Positions 32,708 to 42,528 of a stretch of DNA of 45,667 nucleotides are shown one piece after another (position 1 is the stretch's first letter; every line of letters begins with the position of its first letter). The DNA is from Coxiella endosymbiont of Ornithodoros maritimus (GTDB taxonomy: Bacteria > Pseudomonadota > Gammaproteobacteria > Coxiellales > Coxiellaceae), in assembly GCF_907164965.1 (NCBI RefSeq), contig NZ_CAJRAM010000010.1:1-45667 (forward strand), read 5' to 3'. The translations under genes and the position numbers were made by a program. The notes beneath the pieces are model-generated. The model did not search any database. It was not told the origin of the DNA and saw nothing but the letters and a program-made list of their open reading frames with translations.

Positions 32708-33214
32708 ATGCAAGAAGCGGGTATCGGGACGACAACTGACGGCATCCAAGAAAAGCTGGTTGCGATTCGGCGCACAGCGAAAGTTGTGAAAGGGGGTCGC
32801 GTGTTTGGTTTTTCTGCCATTGTTGTGGCAGGGGACGGCGATGGTAAAGTGGGTTTTGGATTGGGTAAAGCTCGAGAGGTACCCAGTGCCATTCAGAAAG
32901 CCACCGGAAATGCACGTCGTAACATGATTTCTGTGCCTTTGTATGGCGCAACTTTGCATCACACGATTAAAGCGACTCATGCGTCTTCTACAGTCTTAAT
33001 GCTACCCGCCTCAGAGGGCACTGGGGTGATCGCCGGTAATGCAATGCGGGCTATCTTTGAAGTGATGGGCGTACAAAATGTTTTGGCTAAGTGTATCGGT
33101 TCATCCAATCCGATTAACGTAGTTCGGGCGACTTTTAAAGGATTGAAACAAATGGAAACCCCGGAATCCGTTGCGGCTAAACGCGGTAAAGCCATTGAAG
33201 AAATCCTGGAGTAG
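32708..33214 (+). CDS. rpsE: 30S ribosomal protein S5
   Basis: S5 (168 aa) guards the mRNA entry and affects fidelity. [40 protein letters not shown] and the C-terminal [15 protein letters not shown] are intact, with the spectinomycin-loop region unaltered as far as can be judged by eye. An aaggtg site precedes the ATG. rpmD begins 5 bp after its stop. Confidence 0.98.
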   Translation: MQEAGIGTTTDGIQEKLVAIRRTAKVVKGGRVFGFSAIVVAGDGDGKVGFGLGKAREVPSAIQKATGNARRNMISVPLYGATLHHTIKATHASSTVLMLPASEGTGVIAGNAMRAIFEVMGVQNVLAKCIGSSNPINVVRATFKGLKQMETPESVAAKRGKAIEEILE

Positions 33215-33219
33215 AGCTC

Positions 33220-33411
33220 ATGCTGCAAGAAAAAAAATTGCGTGTCACACTGGTAAAAAGCAAGTACGGTCGAAAACCGAGGCACCGTGAATGTATAGAA
33301 GGTCTCGGTTTGCGTCGAATGCACCAAACCGTCGAGGTTGCAGACACCGCGGCTAACCGCGGTATGATTGACAAAGTGTCTTATCTCTTAATGATTGACG
33401 AGGAAGTGTAG
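33220..33411 (+). CDS. rpmD: 50S ribosomal protein L30
   Basis: L30 (63 aa) is a small 50S protein. [20 protein letters not shown] and [20 protein letters not shown] match the family. The start follows a tggag site. It is packed between rpsE and rplO with gaps of 5 and 2 bp. Confidence 0.96.
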   Translation: MLQEKKLRVTLVKSKYGRKPRHRECIEGLGLRRMHQTVEVADTAANRGMIDKVSYLLMIDEEV

Positions 33412-33413
33412 AA

Positions 33414-33845
33414 ATGCAGTTGAACGATTTAAAACCTGCCAAAGGAGCGCGGCAACAGAAAGTACGAGTGGGGCGTGGAATAGGTAGCGGCAAGGGAAAA
33501 ACCGCGGGTCGCGGACATAAGGGGCAACATTCGCGTGCAGGCGGTTATCACAAAGTCGGCTTTGAAGGCGGTCAAATGCCCTTGCAACGTCGAGTGCCTA
33601 AGTTTGGTTTCACCTCACGAAAAGAACTCATATCGGCTGAAGTGCGTTTGGGTGAGCTTAATAAAATTTCTGGCGATCTAGTGGATTTAGCTTTATTGAA
33701 AGTAGCTAATATCGTTAGTCGTCAGATCAAACGAGTCAAAATATTTTCTGCCGGCAAATTAGAGAAGCCGGTGACGATTCGCGGTGTGCGGGTAACGAAA
33801 GGCGTAAAAGCTGCTGTTGAAGCCGCCGGTGGCAAGATCGAATAA
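33414..33845 (+). CDS. rplO: 50S ribosomal protein L15
   Basis: L15 (143 aa) is a late 50S assembly protein. The Gly-rich N-terminus [20 protein letters not shown] and [20 protein letters not shown] are diagnostic. The C-terminal globular domain ends in [11 protein letters not shown]. secY starts 13 bp after the stop. Confidence 0.98.
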   Translation: MQLNDLKPAKGARQQKVRVGRGIGSGKGKTAGRGHKGQHSRAGGYHKVGFEGGQMPLQRRVPKFGFTSRKELISAEVRLGELNKISGDLVDLALLKVANIVSRQIKRVKIFSAGKLEKPVTIRGVRVTKGVKAAVEAAGGKIE

Positions 33846-33858
33846 ACGAAGGCGCCGA

Positions 33859-35187
33859 ATGTCTATAACAAAGTTGGGTACATCGTTGTCACAAGGCGGT
33901 TTAAGCGAATTAAAACGTCGTTTATTATTCGTCTTGATTGGCATTATTGTTTATCGCCTAGGTGTTTATATCCCTGTGCCTGGTCTTGATCCTTCTCGAT
34001 TGGCTGCTCTTTTTCATCAGCACGAAACGGGTTTTTTGGGAATGTTCAATATGTTCTCAGGGGGCGCCTTAAGCCGCATGACAATTTTTGCTTTGGGTGT
34101 AATGCCTTATATTTCTTCTTCCATTATCGTCCAAATGTACAGTCAAATTTCGCCTAAAATGCAAGCTCTTCGGAAAGAAGGTGAAGCAGGGCGTCGAAAA
34201 ATTAATCAATATACCCGTTATGGGACGGTTATTTTATCCTTATTGCAATCGGCTTTTATGACTAAATGGTTAGTCAGCAGTGGAGCAGTAATCAATCCTA
34301 ATTTGGGATTTTACTTTACCGCCATCATCACCTTGGTGACTGGGACGATGTTCTTAATATGGCTAGGCGAACAGATGACGGAGCGGGGCGTTGGTAATGG
34401 TATTTCGTTGATTATTTTTGCCAGTATTGCCTCGAGATTTCCAGCAGCTATCGGCCAAGTGTTTACCCAAGTGCGGCAAGGTCAAATGTCGGTACTCATA
34501 TTGCTACTCTTAATCGCCGTCATTGTGTTGGTGACGTTAGTAGTAGTATTTTTTGAGCGTGCCCAACGATGGATTATGATTAATTATGCCAAGCGTCAGC
34601 AAGGCAGGAAGTTATACGCCGTTCAAAGCAGTCATTTACCGTTGAAAATAAATATGGCTGGGGTGATTCCCGTTATCTTTGCTCAGAGCATTATTTTGTT
34701 TCCCGGCGCAGTAGCTAAATTTATGTCTTCTGTTAAAGGACTTGGCTGGTTAAATGATGTTTCTTTAGCGCTTTCATACGGTCAGCCAGCATACATTGTT
34801 GTTTTTGCCATTGCTGTCATATTTTTCAGCTTTTTTTATACTGCTTTGGTGTTTAACCCTAAAGAAACAGCGGACAATTTAAAAAAATCCGGCGCTTTTA
34901 TTTCTGGTATCCGTCCCGGTGAGCAAACAGCCAATTATATTGATAAAGTGATGACTCGCCTAACCTTAGTCGGCTCTGTTTATCTTGCATTGGTGGCATT
35001 GCTACCACAGTTTTTGATTTTGGCCTGGAGCGTTCCTTTTTATTTTGGGGGAACCTCGTTGTTGATTGTCGTCGTGGTCATTATGGACTTCATGGCGCAA
35101 GTGCAAGCTCATTTGATGAGCCATCAATACGAGTCCTTAATGAAAAAATCAGGTCTTAAAGGCTCGAAGTTTGGGCTTATTCGATAA
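33859..35187 (+). CDS. secY: Preprotein translocase subunit SecY
   Basis: SecY (442 aa) is the channel of the inner-membrane Sec translocon and works with the SecE encoded at 7679. ATG 33859 gives [20 protein letters not shown], the usual start; an in-frame ATG at 33817 lies inside rplO. Ten hydrophobic segments can be picked out. The plug and pore region [10 protein letters not shown] and the loop [16 protein letters not shown] are standard. It is followed by rpmJ after 12 bp. Confidence 0.97.
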   Translation: MSITKLGTSLSQGGLSELKRRLLFVLIGIIVYRLGVYIPVPGLDPSRLAALFHQHETGFLGMFNMFSGGALSRMTIFALGVMPYISSSIIVQMYSQISPKMQALRKEGEAGRRKINQYTRYGTVILSLLQSAFMTKWLVSSGAVINPNLGFYFTAIITLVTGTMFLIWLGEQMTERGVGNGISLIIFASIASRFPAAIGQVFTQVRQGQMSVLILLLLIAVIVLVTLVVVFFERAQRWIMINYAKRQQGRKLYAVQSSHLPLKINMAGVIPVIFAQSIILFPGAVAKFMSSVKGLGWLNDVSLALSYGQPAYIVVFAIAVIFFSFFYTALVFNPKETADNLKKSGAFISGIRPGEQTANYIDKVMTRLTLVGSVYLALVALLPQFLILAWSVPFYFGGTSLLIVVVVIMDFMAQVQAHLMSHQYESLMKKSGLKGSKFGLIR

Positions 35188-35199
35188 GCGGAGAAGAGA

Positions 35200-35322
35200 A
35201 TGAAAGTAAGAGCATCAGTAAAACGAATGTGTCGAAATTGTAAAGTAATTCGACGTAATGGGGTTGTACGTGTCATTTGTAGTGACGCTCGACATAAGCA
35301 ACGCCAGAAAGATGGGAAATAA
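35200..35322 (+). CDS. rpmJ: 50S ribosomal protein L36
   Basis: L36 is 40 aa, beginning [20 protein letters not shown]. The zinc-ribbon residues C11, C14, C27 and H32 are present, so this is the C+ form. A gagaagaga site precedes the ATG. It is a few residues longer at the C-terminus (QRQKDGK) than the usual 37-38. It closes the spc operon. Confidence 0.95.
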   Translation: MKVRASVKRMCRNCKVIRRNGVVRVICSDARHKQRQKDGK

Positions 35323-35328
35323 GTACTT

Positions 35329-35360
35329 AAACTGCGCTTCTTAAAGGTGGGTGCAGTTTT
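35329..35360 (+). terminator. Weak hairpin terminator after rpmJ
   Basis: aaactgc (35329-35335) pairs with gcagttt (35353-35359), followed by T and TAA. Stem 7 bp, loop 17 nt. It lies at the spc/alpha operon border, where termination is expected, but the large loop weakens the call. Confidence 0.4.
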
Positions 35361-35386
35361 AATGAATCAGGTTAGGTGCTAGTAAG

Positions 35387-35484
35387 TCTAATTTTGATTT
35401 CGTTATTCCCGCATGTAAGTTGCCCCGATTGGAATCGGGGCAACTTACATGCGGGAATAACGAGCTGTAAGGTTCAAAATTAGA
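35387..35484. repeat. Nested long palindrome between rpmJ and rpsM
   Basis: The inner palindrome 35400-35463 has 31-bp perfect arms around a 2-nt centre (gg). Outside it, tctaattttga (35387-35397) and tcaaaattaga (35474-35484) form a second perfect pair. The core includes the cattcccgc-like cgttattcccgc string also seen in the 30357 palindrome. No coding sequence. It could form a very stable hairpin or cruciform and may be a mobile repeat or a strong transcription or processing barrier. Confidence 0.85.
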
Positions 35485-35508
35485 ATTGCTGGTTGGGCGC
35501 TTCATCAC

Positions 35509-35537
35509 TTGATTTATCAAACAATGAAGAGTATGCT
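35509..35537 (+). promoter_or_regulatory. Candidate alpha operon promoter
   Basis: TTGATT (35509-35514) and TATGCT (35532-35537), each matching four of six consensus bases, are spaced by exactly 17 bp and lie 48 bp before rpsM. E. coli also has a promoter region near here for its alpha operon. Confidence 0.4.
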
Positions 35538-35584
35538 TAAACACTTTTTTGGCGAACTATTAATAAGTTGGAGTAAATAACAGA

Positions 35585-35944
35585 ATGGCAGCTCGTATTG
35601 CAGGTGTTAACATTCCGGTACAAAAACACGCTCGGATAGCATTACAGGCTATTTATGGCATAGGCAATTCTCGTGCCTTGGAAATTTGTAAAGAAGCTAA
35701 AATTGATCCGGCTACGAAAGTCAAAGATTTGTCCGAAGCTGAACTAGATACATTACGGACCGAAGTGGGTAAATTTTCGGTGGAGGGGGACTTACGTCGG
35801 GAGCGCTCCATGGACATCAAGCGCAAAATGGATCTGGGAACGTACGAAGGCATTCGTCATCGTCGCGGGCTCCCATTGCGGGGCCAACAAACACGAAGTA
35901 ATGCTCGAACTCGCAAAGGTAAACGCAAACCCATACGATCTTGA
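35585..35944 (+). CDS. rpsM: 30S ribosomal protein S13
   Basis: S13 (119 aa) bridges the 30S head to the 50S via L5. It begins [20 protein letters not shown], with the helix-two-turn-helix block [20 protein letters not shown] and the C-terminal [21 protein letters not shown] tggag site lies 8 bases upstream. It opens the alpha operon. Confidence 0.98.
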   Translation: MAARIAGVNIPVQKHARIALQAIYGIGNSRALEICKEAKIDPATKVKDLSEAELDTLRTEVGKFSVEGDLRRERSMDIKRKMDLGTYEGIRHRRGLPLRGQQTRSNARTRKGKRKPIRS

Positions 35945-35971
35945 TGATTTTTAAAGAATAAAGGTGTTTTC

Positions 35972-36343
35972 ATGGCAAAGAAACGTTATCGCAAAGTGAC
36001 TGAAGGGATTGCTCATATTAAGGCAACTTTTAATAATACGATGGTCAGTGTTTCTGATCCTCAAGGAAATGTCTTGTGTTTTCGTTCCGCGGGCGGATCG
36101 GGTTTCAAAGGTTCGCGTAAAGGGACTCCTTACGGAGCACAAATGGCTTCCGAAGAAGTGGGCAGATTAGCACAGGATGATTTTGACATGCGGCGAATTG
36201 CCGTGCGAGTAAAGGGCCCAGGCGCTGGTCGGGATTCTGCCATTCGAGGGTTGCGTTCGGCTGGTCTGGAAATTATCCATTTAGAAGATCGTACACCGTT
36301 ACCTCATAACGGCTGTCGACCGCGCAAAAAAAGACGAGTTTAG
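35972..36343 (+). CDS. rpsK: 30S ribosomal protein S11
   Basis: S11 (123 aa) lies on the 30S platform. [20 protein letters not shown] and the terminal [18 protein letters not shown] are diagnostic. The product is slightly shorter than the usual 129. An aaaggtg site precedes it. Its stop codon forms part of the ribosome site of rpsD. Confidence 0.98.
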   Translation: MAKKRYRKVTEGIAHIKATFNNTMVSVSDPQGNVLCFRSAGGSGFKGSRKGTPYGAQMASEEVGRLAQDDFDMRRIAVRVKGPGAGRDSAIRGLRSAGLEIIHLEDRTPLPHNGCRPRKKRRV

Positions 36344-36355
36344 GAGGTACGAGTA

Positions 36356-36976
36356 GTGGCAAGGTATTTAGGTCCAAAATGTCGATTATCACGTCGCGAA
36401 AAAACTGATCTGCAATTGAAAAGCGGCATTCGTGCAATCGATTCAAAATGTAACATCGAACGTATCCCTGGTATGCATTGGCAGCGCCGCGGTCGGACTA
36501 CCGATTATGGGGTTCAACTGCAAATGAAACAAATGATAAAGCGCTATTACGATGTATTCGAAAAGCAATTCGCTAGCTATTACAAACAAGCCGATCGCTT
36601 AAAAGGCTCAACAGGCGATAACTTGTTAAAGCTTTTAGAAAGTCGGCTTGATAATGTTGTGTATCGTATAGGTTTTGCGGCTACTCGAGCAGAAGCGCGT
36701 CAACTGATCAGTCACAAGTCCATGCTTGTCAATGGGGAAGCCGTTAATATTCCTTCTTACCAAGTGAGACCGGGGGATATTATCGAAGTTCGCAGCCGAG
36801 CAAAAGGGCAACTCCGAATTAAAGGAGCTCTAGAGCTAGCACAGCAACGGGCGCCTATTTCGTGGATTGAAGTAGATACAAAAAAAATGACGGGTACGTT
36901 TAAAGAGCAGCCGGATGTAGCTGAATTACCTGCTGAATTTAAAGTTAACCTCGTTATCGAGCTTTATTCGAAATAA
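36356..36976 (+). CDS. rpsD: 30S ribosomal protein S4, GTG start
   Basis: S4 (206 aa) nucleates 30S assembly and, in E. coli, represses the alpha operon. It starts at GTG 36356 after a strong taggaggt site and reads [20 protein letters not shown]. The S4 RNA-binding domain includes [20 protein letters not shown] and [20 protein letters not shown]. The E. coli alpha-mRNA pseudoknot was not searched for by folding. Confidence 0.97.
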   Translation: MARYLGPKCRLSRREKTDLQLKSGIRAIDSKCNIERIPGMHWQRRGRTTDYGVQLQMKQMIKRYYDVFEKQFASYYKQADRLKGSTGDNLLKLLESRLDNVVYRIGFAATRAEARQLISHKSMLVNGEAVNIPSYQVRPGDIIEVRSRAKGQLRIKGALELAQQRAPISWIEVDTKKMTGTFKEQPDVAELPAEFKVNLVIELYSK

Positions 36977-36988
36977 GGGGCTTAAGAC

Positions 36989-37972
36989 ATGCAAAATATT
37001 CTTAAATCGTTTCTAACGCCAAAAAATATTCAGGTTCAAACTATTTCACATTATCATTTTCGTATCCTTTTAGAGCCGTTAGAACGAGGTTTTGGACACA
37101 CCCTCGGAAACGCCTTACATCGCATTTTACTTTCTTCGACGCCGGGTGCAGCCATCGTTCAAGCAGAAATCGATGGAGTTTTACACGAATACAGTTCTAT
37201 TGAGGGTGTTCGCGAAGATGTGGTGGACGTTTTATTAAACTTGAAAGGTGTTGCAATTAAATTAGAAGGCCGCGAGAACGCTAAGTTAACCTTACATAAA
37301 AAGGGCGCAGGAACCGTCACCGCCGGAGATATTCAAACAGAGTCAGGCGTCAAAATTGTTAACCCCGACCACGTTATCGCCCATATTACTAAAGATGGCG
37401 AAATCAATATGACCCTTAAAGCAGCGATGGGTCGTGGCTATGAGCCTTCAAGTGCCCGCGCTCCCAGCGATCAAAGTCGATCTGTAGGACTCTTGTTGTT
37501 AGATGCTTCTTACACCCCGATACGCCGAGTCACTTATTCGGTAGAAAATGCTCGAGTAGAACAGCGAACCGATTTAGATAAATTGATTATTGACCTCGAA
37601 ACAGATGGTACCTTAGATCCTGAAGAAGCAATTCGTTTTGCAGCAGCAGTTTTGCAGCACCAATTGGCGGCTTTTGTGGATTTGAAGCAGGAAAGTGATC
37701 GTGACGGGGGTGGCAAAGAACGTAAAATCAATCCCTTATTATTAAGCCCCGTTGAGGATCTCGAATTAACCGTCCGCGCCGCTAATTGTTTAAAAGCAGA
37801 AAGCATTAATTATATAGGCGACCTAGTGCAATGCACCGAAAACGATTTGCTCAGGACCCCTAATTTGGGGAAGAAATCTTTATTAGAAATTAAGAGTGTA
37901 CTTGCCCAAAAAGGATTAAGTTTAGGTATGGATATCAAAGGGTGGCCACCAGCGGTTTTAACTGACCAGTAA
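36989..37972 (+). CDS. rpoA: RNA polymerase alpha subunit
   Basis: RpoA (327 aa) dimerises to start polymerase assembly. The N-terminal domain has [20 protein letters not shown] and [20 protein letters not shown]. The C-terminal DNA-binding domain (about residues 245-320) includes [20 protein letters not shown] and [20 protein letters not shown]. Length is normal. A 199-bp GC-rich gap follows before rplQ, where E. coli has about 40 bp. Confidence 0.98.
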   Translation: MQNILKSFLTPKNIQVQTISHYHFRILLEPLERGFGHTLGNALHRILLSSTPGAAIVQAEIDGVLHEYSSIEGVREDVVDVLLNLKGVAIKLEGRENAKLTLHKKGAGTVTAGDIQTESGVKIVNPDHVIAHITKDGEINMTLKAAMGRGYEPSSARAPSDQSRSVGLLLLDASYTPIRRVTYSVENARVEQRTDLDKLIIDLETDGTLDPEEAIRFAAAVLQHQLAAFVDLKQESDRDGGGKERKINPLLLSPVEDLELTVRAANCLKAESINYIGDLVQCTENDLLRTPNLGKKSLLEIKSVLAQKGLSLGMDIKGWPPAVLTDQ

Positions 37973-37989
37973 AAGGTATATGATTGTAT

Positions 37990-38010
37990 CCTCTCCCCTT
38001 GGGGGGTAGA
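37990..38010 (+). other. GC-rich hairpin in rpoA-rplQ spacer
   Basis: cctctcccc is followed closely by ggggtagagg, giving a 9-bp stem with one bulge. A second, looser pairing of ctctc and gagag lies near 38044-38068. No T-run follows either. The rest of this 199-bp gap shows no gene. Confidence 0.4.
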
Positions 38011-38171
38011 GGGGGGCTTAAAACTCACTTCGGTAGTTCTTGCTCTCCTAGCCTATCCCGCAAGCGAGAGAGGAATACTGGAAGGGTCGGCAGCACTAAG
38101 GGTATTGCTGCTATTTCGTAGAGTAAACTAAATCAGTTTTTAGAAAAACTATTATGTATAGGGTATGAACC

Positions 38172-38555
38172 GTGCATCATCGAAAAAGTGGTAGACATTT
38201 AAATCGGACAAGCGCCCATCGCAAAGCTATGCTGCGAAATATGGCGGTGTCGCTCTTTCAACATGAGTTGATTAAAACAACGTTACCAAAAGCGAAGGAA
38301 TTGCGACGCGTGATTGAACCCTTAATTACCTTAGCTAAGAAAGATACGGTGGTTAATCGTCGTTTGGCTTTTAATCGTCTGCGGGATGACGCCATCGTCG
38401 CAAAGCTATTTAAGGAAATTGCGCCTCGACACAAAGAGCGACCAGGAGGGTATTGTCGAGTCTTGAAATACGGTTTTCGTGACGGCGATAACGCACCAAT
38501 GGCGATTGTGGAATTAGTCGATCGTGAAAAATCGGAATCCAGTGAAGATCAATAA
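38172..38555 (+). CDS. rplQ: 50S ribosomal protein L17, GTG start
   Basis: L17 (127 aa) is at the base of the 50S. GTG 38172 gives [20 protein letters not shown], which aligns from residue 1 with E. coli L17. [20 protein letters not shown] and [19 protein letters not shown] follow. The nearby ATG at 38165 is out of frame. Its TAA overlaps the ATG of the transporter gene downstream. Confidence 0.97.
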   Translation: MHHRKSGRHLNRTSAHRKAMLRNMAVSLFQHELIKTTLPKAKELRRVIEPLITLAKKDTVVNRRLAFNRLRDDAIVAKLFKEIAPRHKERPGGYCRVLKYGFRDGDNAPMAIVELVDREKSESSEDQ

Positions 38556-39781
38556 TGAAATTTTCTTTTCCGGTTTCAGGAAAAAGTAAGCAATTTGCCA
38601 CTCAACCAGCGTTGTTCAGCGCGATTGTTATTTTATTTTTCATCTGGGGTTTCATCACCTTATTGAACGACTTGCTGATACCTCTTTTAAAGGAGAGGCT
38701 TCATTTGAGTTATAGCCAGGCTATCCTGGTGCAATTTAGTTTCTTTTTTACTTATTTTCTTATGTCCTTACCGATGGCTTTTTTGCTTAACAAACTAAAG
38801 TATCAAAAAAGTATTATTGTAGGGCTTTTTATTATCGCTTTGGGTTGCCTTATCTTTATTCCTGCTGATTTAACACTTATTTATGGGGTCTTTCTCTTTG
38901 GATTATTTATATTAGCAAGCGGTATCGTGATGTTACAGGTGTCCGCGAATCCACTTATCACTTTACTGGGTCCTACCAAAACATCTTCTGCTCGGTTGAC
39001 ATTAGCCCAAGGTATCAATTCTTTAGGTTACGTGATTGCGCCGTTAATTTTCGGTCGTTTTATTGTAGCCACAAATTTATACGTTCCTTATATCATTATT
39101 GCCTTAGTTTCGATTGCGGTAGCTTTATTTATAAATCGATTTAATTTCCGTCGTGTTGATGACCCCTTGGAAAAAGAGGAGAAAGACAAGATTATTGATT
39201 TTGTTTTATGGAAGCATCTTCCTTTTACTTTAGGATTGGTAGGCATTTTTTTCTATGTGGGCGCTGAAGTTTCGGCAGGCAGTTTAATCGTTAATTACCT
39301 CCATCTGCCGCAAATTACCAACTTCTCACTTTCTCATGCAGCGGAATACCTCTCGATATACTGGGGCGGCGCCATGATCGGCCGATTAATCGGTTCGTAT
39401 GTATTAACCAAAACTAACGCGTCGAAAGTTTTAGCCGTGTGCGCCGTGGCTAATCTTTTATTATTGTGTGGCGTTATTTTGATGACAGGTGGAGCGGCCA
39501 TGTGGTCCTTGTTATTGTTGGGCGTTTTTAATTCCATTATGTTCTCTACCATTTTTGCGCTAGCCATTGCTGGGTTGCCAAACGAATCAATAAAAAATAA
39601 GGCGAGTGGATTTCTCATCATGGCCATCGTGGGTGGCGCTATCATTCCTGAATTACAAGGGTTACTTGCCGATTATATCGGTTTACAACATTCTTTTATT
39701 TTGTTGCTCGTTTCTTATGTCATCATCACTGTTTATGGCGTTTACATAAATCAAACCATTAGTCGTTCTCATTTTCTTTAG
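38555..39781 (+). CDS. FucP-like MFS sugar:H+ symporter
   Basis: This 408-aa inner-membrane protein has about 12 hydrophobic helices and belongs to the fucose:H+ symporter branch of the major facilitator superfamily. FFIWGFITLLNDLLIPLLKE in helix 1 and LQVSANPLITLLG with ARLTLAQGINSLG in the middle are the branch hallmarks. The substrate (fucose, glucose, galactose or other) cannot be told from the sequence. Its ATG overlaps the rplQ stop by one base, an unusual coupling of a transporter to the ribosomal operon. No sugar catabolic genes accompany it. Confidence 0.87.
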   Translation: MKFSFPVSGKSKQFATQPALFSAIVILFFIWGFITLLNDLLIPLLKERLHLSYSQAILVQFSFFFTYFLMSLPMAFLLNKLKYQKSIIVGLFIIALGCLIFIPADLTLIYGVFLFGLFILASGIVMLQVSANPLITLLGPTKTSSARLTLAQGINSLGYVIAPLIFGRFIVATNLYVPYIIIALVSIAVALFINRFNFRRVDDPLEKEEKDKIIDFVLWKHLPFTLGLVGIFFYVGAEVSAGSLIVNYLHLPQITNFSLSHAAEYLSIYWGGAMIGRLIGSYVLTKTNASKVLAVCAVANLLLLCGVILMTGGAAMWSLLLLGVFNSIMFSTIFALAIAGLPNESIKNKASGFLIMAIVGGAIIPELQGLLADYIGLQHSFILLLVSYVIITVYGVYINQTISRSHFL

Positions 39782-39866
39782 TTTGTCATTTACTTTATAT
39801 CTATTTAATATTTTTTATTTAGAGTTTTAAGATGGTATCTGGCGCTAAAATTTCTAAGAAGAAAAA

Positions 39867-41245
39867 ATGAGAAATGAAAATCAAACTATTTTATCTGCTA
39901 ATGAAGTTTCCTCATCATCCGATTTAATTAATAAGGCGACTAGTATTTTTGTACAGATTGATTTTGTACTGAAGAGCGGTTTAATTGAACAGTTAAGGCC
40001 TATTTTTAAAAATTTCCCTGATGAAATGGCTCGTCAAGTGGGAGGTCATGGTGTTAGATTCAAATAGGCTCGAGGCTAGAAACGAGCTAAAGAAAGATCC
40101 TTCTCTCATTCCACTAATAAATCAAAGGGTATTTTCAGCCTTAGAGAAGGCCTTTGAGTAACCACTTTGCGAAGCCCAAACTATTTTTAACAAATTTTGT
40201 GAGTTTATGCCTGATTATTTAAAAACTATCCCAAGCCATCTTGAGAAAAAAGTAAGATTTTATCGATCGTAAAATTAGGTGTTAGAGAAAAGCTGTATTA
40301 AGCATAAATAATCAATTTAAAACGGTTCTCTGTAATAAAGATAATAAGCAAATTAGCGATTTCTTATTCCTTTTGCCTCTATTTTTAGTCATCTCAAATG
40401 AGACGTGGTTATTAAAAGAACAAATCGTAACCGTCTTACACTCCAAATCCCCCATGCTATTTTTAGCATGATGCACTGGGACTCTACTCGATGGAGTAAT
40501 GAAATAAACTTATTCTTGTTAGAGGAAGTTTCTCGGATTGGCGGTGGAAACTTTTTCTTACGCTCTACTGTTATTCCCAACGTATTATTAACAGTACTCC
40601 CTTTAAACGCTCGAGACTAATATTGTGCTAATTGTATAAAGAAAATTTTCTATTACCTTGAGGTAACAGACACAGAAAGCAAAGCAATTTTACTTAAGGC
40701 TCTTTTTTCCAATATGGAGTTGCTCCATCAAAGTTTTATTCTAGCTTCCGAAAGAGAATCCTCCCTTCTTTTTCTCACTTTCCTTTCCGTTATGGGTTTA
40801 TTGGGGCAAACTTTGCAATTAGCTCATTGGGAGTTCTCCGTGCCTTTGGTGAATGCTTTGCTTCATCTTTTAAATAATTTCCTCGGCTTTCATTGCAATC
40901 AGGAAGGGAAAGGGAAATAAAGTCTTTGTTATTGGAAAAAGCTCTCAAATTAATCGTTTCTCAACGAGAAAATGCCTCGATGCTGGCTCATTCGCTTCTT
41001 GAAAATCCTCATTTTTTAACTATTTACAGGCTATCTTTGTTGATCCAATCGACCAACAAAATTACCATGGGATTGTAATGAGCGCCACCTCGTTTTTTAA
41101 ACCGCGCTCACCTACAGAAGGAGCAACAACACAAGTGTCTCAAATAAATTCTCTACGCTCAGCGCGCTAGAAGACTGCTGAAGAGTGCGATTACCAAAAA
41201 CGGTTCTCTCCTGATTTTAAAAGTAGTAAGAAACTGTTAAAGTAG
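39867..41245 (+). pseudogene. Decayed gene of unknown function
   Basis: Protein-like blocks run in one direction across frames: MRNENQTILSANEVSSSSDL at 39867, then RLEARNELKKDPSLIPLINQ after a frame change near 40066, FCEFMPDYLKTIPSHLE near 40200-40250, QISDFLFLLPLFLVISNETW near 40345-40405, SNEINLFLLEEVSRIGGGNF near 40496-40555, ALLHLLNNFLGFHCN near 40855, and LLLEKALKLIVSQRENASML near 40925. Stops and frameshifts separate them. Together they suggest one soluble protein of roughly 450 residues. I do not recognise the family. A lineage-specific protein, possibly a secreted effector, is a guess from context only. Confidence 0.55.
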
Positions 41246-41296
41246 CATTCTCTTAATATTAAGCCTGCGGGCAAATAGAGTGAGGGAGATGATTGC

Positions 41297-42517
41297 ATGA
41301 TTGTTCAACCGAAAGTTCGTGGTTTTATTTGTACCACTGCACATCCAGAGGGTTGTGCTAGACACGTTGGCGAATGGGTTAATTATGCTAAACAACGGCC
41401 TTCGCTTACGGGCGCCCTCAAAAAAGTTTTAATTATTGGTGCCTCAACCGGCTTTGGACTTGCCAGCCGTATCGTGGCGGCTTTCAGCGTGGGCGCCAAG
41501 ACCATCGGTGTTTTTTTTGAAAGACCGGCTAGTGGGAAACACACCGCTTCTCCCGGCTGGTACAATACTGCAGCTTTTGAGGGGACCGCTCTTGCCGCCG
41601 GTCTCTATGCCAAAAGCATTAATGGTGATGCTTTTTCGGATGAAATCAAACAACAAACCATCGATTTGATTCAAAAGGATTGGCAGGGCGGCGTTGATCT
41701 CGTGATATATAGCATTGCTTCGCCCCGTCGCGTTCATCCCCATACGGGCGAAATTTTTAATTCAGTGTTAAAGCCTATTGGGCAGACGTATCACAATAAA
41801 ACCGTTGATGTCATGACGGGTGAAGTCAGTCTACTTTCGATTGAACCGGCAACAGAAAAGGAAATCAGAGATACCGAAGCGGTTATGGGCGGTGATGACT
41901 GGGCTTTGTGGATTAATGCGTTGTTCAAACATAATTGCTTGGCGGAAGGGGTTAAAACGGTAGCTTTTACTTATATTGGCCCTGAACTCACTCACGCCGT
42001 TTACCGCAACGGAACGATAGGAAGAGCAAAGCTCCACCTAGAAAAAACAGCTAAAGAGTTAGACAGTCAATTACAGTCGGTGCTAAGCGGTCAAGCCCTG
42101 ATTTCCGTAAATGAAGCCTTAGTAACGCAAGCCAGCGCAGCAATTCCAGTGGTCCCTTTATATATTTCATTGCTTTATAAAATTATGAAAGAGAAAAATA
42201 TTCATGAAGGCTGTATCGAACAAATGTGGCGTTTATTCAAGCAACGCTTATACTCCAATCAGAACATTCCCACAGATTCAGAAGGTCGTATCCGAATTGA
42301 TGATTGGGAAATGCGTGAAGATGTGCAAGCAGAAATTAAATGGTTATGGGAATGCATTAACAGTGACAACGTAGAGACGCTTTCTGATATTGCTGGTTAT
42401 CGCAAGGATTTTTATAAACTTTTTGGTTTTGGTTTAAACGGTATCGATTATGAGAGAGACGTTGAAATTGAGAAGGTTATTCCTTCGATAGCTGTCACTC
42501 CGAAAAACCCGGAGTGA
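41297..42517 (+). CDS. fabV: Enoyl-ACP reductase FabV
   Basis: FabV (406 aa) is the NADH-dependent trans-2-enoyl-ACP/CoA reductase that completes each fatty-acid elongation cycle, and it is relatively tolerant of triclosan. MIVQPKVRGFICTTAHPEGC is the family N-terminus. The nucleotide-binding motif KKVLIIGASTGFGLASRI is at residues 42-59, and the catalytic Y236-x8-K245 pair is present in AVYRNGTIGRAK. Length is normal. A gaggga site precedes the ATG. The gene converges on ssb, and the final codons form half of the hairpin at 42492-42520. Confidence 0.96.
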   Translation: MIVQPKVRGFICTTAHPEGCARHVGEWVNYAKQRPSLTGALKKVLIIGASTGFGLASRIVAAFSVGAKTIGVFFERPASGKHTASPGWYNTAAFEGTALAAGLYAKSINGDAFSDEIKQQTIDLIQKDWQGGVDLVIYSIASPRRVHPHTGEIFNSVLKPIGQTYHNKTVDVMTGEVSLLSIEPATEKEIRDTEAVMGGDDWALWINALFKHNCLAEGVKTVAFTYIGPELTHAVYRNGTIGRAKLHLEKTAKELDSQLQSVLSGQALISVNEALVTQASAAIPVVPLYISLLYKIMKEKNIHEGCIEQMWRLFKQRLYSNQNIPTDSEGRIRIDDWEMREDVQAEIKWLWECINSDNVETLSDIAGYRKDFYKLFGFGLNGIDYERDVEIEKVIPSIAVTPKNPE

Positions 42518-42520
42518 CAG
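42492..42520. terminator. Bidirectional terminator-like hairpin between fabV and ssb
   Basis: ctgtcactccg (42492-42502) pairs perfectly with cggagtgacag (42510-42520) around a 7-nt loop. It includes the fabV stop codon and lies 9 bp from the ssb stop. It can fold on both strands. T-runs are poor on both sides. Confidence 0.65.
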
Positions 42521-42528
42521 TGATGCTA

